Of a stretch of DNA of 9,966 nucleotides, positions 8,964-9,966 are shown one piece after another. Positions within the stretch are counted from its first letter, which is position 1. The number at the start of each line of letters is the position of its first letter. The notes beneath the pieces were generated by a model. It was not told where the DNA came from, did not search any database, and was given only the letters and a program-made list of their open reading frames with translations. The stretch comes from Oscillospiraceae bacterium (GTDB lineage: Bacteria > Bacillota > Clostridia > Oscillospirales > Ruminococcaceae): NCBI GenBank assembly GCA_900768245.1, contig CAAGCE010000080.1, positions 1 through 9,966 on the forward strand, written 5' to 3'. A program made the position numbers and the translations under genes.

Positions 8964-9230
8964 ATGGCTGTTGTAAATATTATGGAAAAAATAATGTCGG
9001 AAAGAATTAACGCATTGATAGAAAATATGGATTGCTGCAAATGTGAGCTTTGCAAACAGGATATGCTTGCTTATGCACTTAATTCGGTTGAGCCTAAGTA
9101 TGTCAATTCCGCTGCGGGAGAGCTTTTCGGAAGGATCGACAGTACAAAGCTTCAGAATTCCGTTGATATTGACATTGCAGCAGCAAAAGCCATTGCAGCC
9201 GTAAGTGCATCACCAAGACACGATAAATAA
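8964..9230 (+). CDS. comFB: ComFB-family protein
   Basis: This small 88-residue protein has the ComFB pattern: a helical N terminus (NIMEKIMSERINALIENM), a cysteine cluster (Cys24, Cys25, Cys27, Cys30) in CCKCELCKQDM, the diagnostic ALNSVEPKYV (38-47), and a helical C-terminal half. In B. subtilis comFB lies in the comF late-competence operon, although its own role there is unclear. Work on cyanobacterial homologues has reported cyclic-di-nucleotide binding, so a signalling role is possible. The cysteines suggest a metal site. No comFA or comFC is in this window. The gene begins 18 bp after the epimerase stop, with GGAG (8952-8955) eight bases before the ATG, and is last in the secA group. 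The family call is firm; the function here is not known. Confidence 0.85.
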   Translation: MAVVNIMEKIMSERINALIENMDCCKCELCKQDMLAYALNSVEPKYVNSAAGELFGRIDSTKLQNSVDIDIAAAKAIAAVSASPRHDK

Positions 9231-9248
9231 ATTATTCCAATAAAAATA

Positions 9249-9301
9249 CCCCCTTTGTCGGACAGCAAGTTATAATGGCTTTCCGACAGAAGGGGGTTTT
9301 T
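9249..9301 (+). terminator. Intrinsic terminator of the secA-comFB group
   Basis: CCCCCTTTGTCGGA (9249-9262) pairs with TCCGACA-AAGGGGG (9282-9296, one bulged G). A small AGC/GCT helix extends it inside the loop, and TTTTT (9297-9301) follows. It lies 18 bp past the comFB stop codon. An A-run on the left side gives it some capacity on the opposite strand too. Confidence 0.9.
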
Positions 9302-9308
9302 ATGCCAT

Positions 9309-9341
9309 AAAATAAAAAGCGACCGTTTTGCCGATCGCTTT
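9309..9341 (-). terminator. Intrinsic terminator of spoVT
   Basis: On the minus strand AAAGCGATCG pairs with CGGTCGCTTT (10 bp including one G-U) around loop GCAAAA, spanning 9341-9316, and runs into a T-rich tract to about 9309. It begins 9 bp past the spoVT stop codon. Together with the facing terminator it insulates the two convergent units. Confidence 0.85.
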
Positions 9342-9350
9342 ATACAGGCT

Positions 9351-9893
9351 CTATTCTTCGATCTGCTTGCCGAGAAACTGAGCAGCAGCCTGAATGAGAT
9401 TCTGCTGAACTTCATTTGCAACAGCATTTTCACTTGGCGAAAGAAATGCGACAGCACCGGTAACATCACCTGAGGCAAGTATCGGTGAGCAGGCAAGAGC
9501 CGCACGGTCGATCCCCTCAACAGGGAATACTTTAGCGTCATTCTGAGAAGAATAAAAATAGTTTTTTCTTCCCTCCAGATACTCCTCAAGAGCCTGAGAA
9601 ACACGTCGTTCGCTGAATTCTTTTTTCTGTACACCCGCAACCGCAACAACGTGGTCACGGTCAAAAATAATAGTCGGGCAGTTTGCAAGCTTTGTCATAA
9701 CTTCCGCAACCTGCGCAGCTGAGCCTGCCATTTCGTTTACGGCTGAATATTTTTTGAAGATAACTTCGCCGTCGTTGCTTGTGTATATTTCAAGCGGGTC
9801 GCCCTCACGGATACGCATAGTACGGCGGATCTCTTTAGGTATAACGACTCTTCCAAGGTCATCAATACGTCTGACAATTCCTGTTGCTTTCAT
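9351..9893 (-). CDS. spoVT: Stage V sporulation protein T, AbrB-family regulator
   Basis: SpoVT is a DNA-binding transcription factor that in Bacillus acts late in the forespore, tuning sigma-G-dependent genes. This 180-residue protein (178 in B. subtilis) begins with the almost invariant AbrB swapped-hairpin domain, for example RRIDDLGRVVIPKEIRR (8-24) and IREGDPLEIY, covering about residues 1-50. A C-terminal GAF-like domain follows (about 55-178; DRDHVVAVAG and SGDVTGAVAFLSPSE are recognisable), which in the family is a sensor or tetramerisation domain. AGGAGG-type pairing from 9907-9903 lies nine bases before the ATG. It converges on the secA group and has its own terminator. The full-length family match separates it from shorter AbrB or Abh proteins. 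Its presence hints at sporulation or a retained forespore regulator; whether this organism makes spores cannot be read from the window. Confidence 0.93.
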   Translation of the reverse strand: MKATGIVRRIDDLGRVVIPKEIRRTMRIREGDPLEIYTSNDGEVIFKKYSAVNEMAGSAAQVAEVMTKLANCPTIIFDRDHVVAVAGVQKKEFSERRVSQALEEYLEGRKNYFYSSQNDAKVFPVEGIDRAALACSPILASGDVTGAVAFLSPSENAVANEVQQNLIQAAAQFLGKQIEE

Positions 9894-9941
9894 AATTCTA
9901 TTCCTCCATATGATAGTTTTTCTTTTATTTGATATTTTGTA

Positions 9942-9947
9942 AGTATA
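9942..9947 (-). promoter_or_regulatory. Possible -10 box of spoVT
   Basis: On the minus strand TATACT at 9947-9942 fits a sigma-A -10 box, and the overlapping ATACTTA loosely recalls the sigma-G -10 sequence. The matching -35 region would lie at or beyond the window edge, so the sigma factor cannot be decided. Confidence 0.3.
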
Positions 9948-9966
9948 GTTTTTGTATCATAGGCAG

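Noticed and set aside
9152..9688. A 178-codon minus-strand frame overlapping spoVT and the end of comFB
   Set aside because: It is out of frame with spoVT, crosses two terminators and the comFB coding region, and encodes a low-complexity arginine- and leucine-rich product.

Overview
The window looks like chromosomal DNA of a gut or rumen Firmicute of the Ruminococcus group (Oscillospiraceae). Three points support this. The epimerase at 7776-8945 matches, as I recall it, the Ruminococcus albus cellobiose 2-epimerase closely, with the same 389-residue length and the catalytic residues at a constant offset of two. A canonical spoVT-type regulator is present. The genes have strong Shine-Dalgarno (SD) sequences, moderate GC and AT-rich spacers. 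The genus assignment rests on recall, not on a search.

Layout. Positions 1-743 hold no credible gene but are full of structure. (a) 1-391 is bounded by roughly 50-bp terminal inverted repeats, each containing its own palindrome, with two further long hairpins inside. (b) 421-515 is a candidate small RNA with its own promoter, a perfect 12-bp closing stem and a U-tract. (c) 561-726 is a GC-rich island of hairpins, some mutually exclusive. An intrinsic terminator (744-785) then closes glgP (800-3196, minus strand), a stand-alone glycogen/alpha-glucan phosphorylase gene with its own sigma-A promoter at 3294-3322.

The 407-bp divergent spacer 3197-3603 holds the glgP promoter and a perfect-consensus sigma-A promoter (TTGACA, 17 bp, TATAAT) for a rightward group. 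That group is secA (3604-6348), a DUF1015 gene (6415-7707), cellobiose 2-epimerase (7776-8945) and a small comFB-like gene (8964-9230). All four share one strand, lie 18-68 bp apart, have no convincing terminator between them, and end at a strong hairpin terminator (9249-9301). Small stem-loops sit in the two larger gaps. From the right edge, spoVT (9351-9893, minus) runs convergently and has its own terminator.

Function. glgP mobilises stored or dietary alpha-glucan as glucose-1-phosphate. SecA powers protein export, which in such bacteria would include secreted glycan-degrading enzymes. The epimerase converts cellobiose to glucosyl-mannose in the cytoplasm. ComFB-family proteins have been linked to cyclic-di-nucleotide binding. 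Why an export motor, a DUF1015 protein, a disaccharide epimerase and a ComFB protein share one transcription unit is not obvious. That grouping and the structured noncoding block 1-743 are the two things most worth following up. I found no CRISPR array, tRNA, rRNA, transposase or phage gene.
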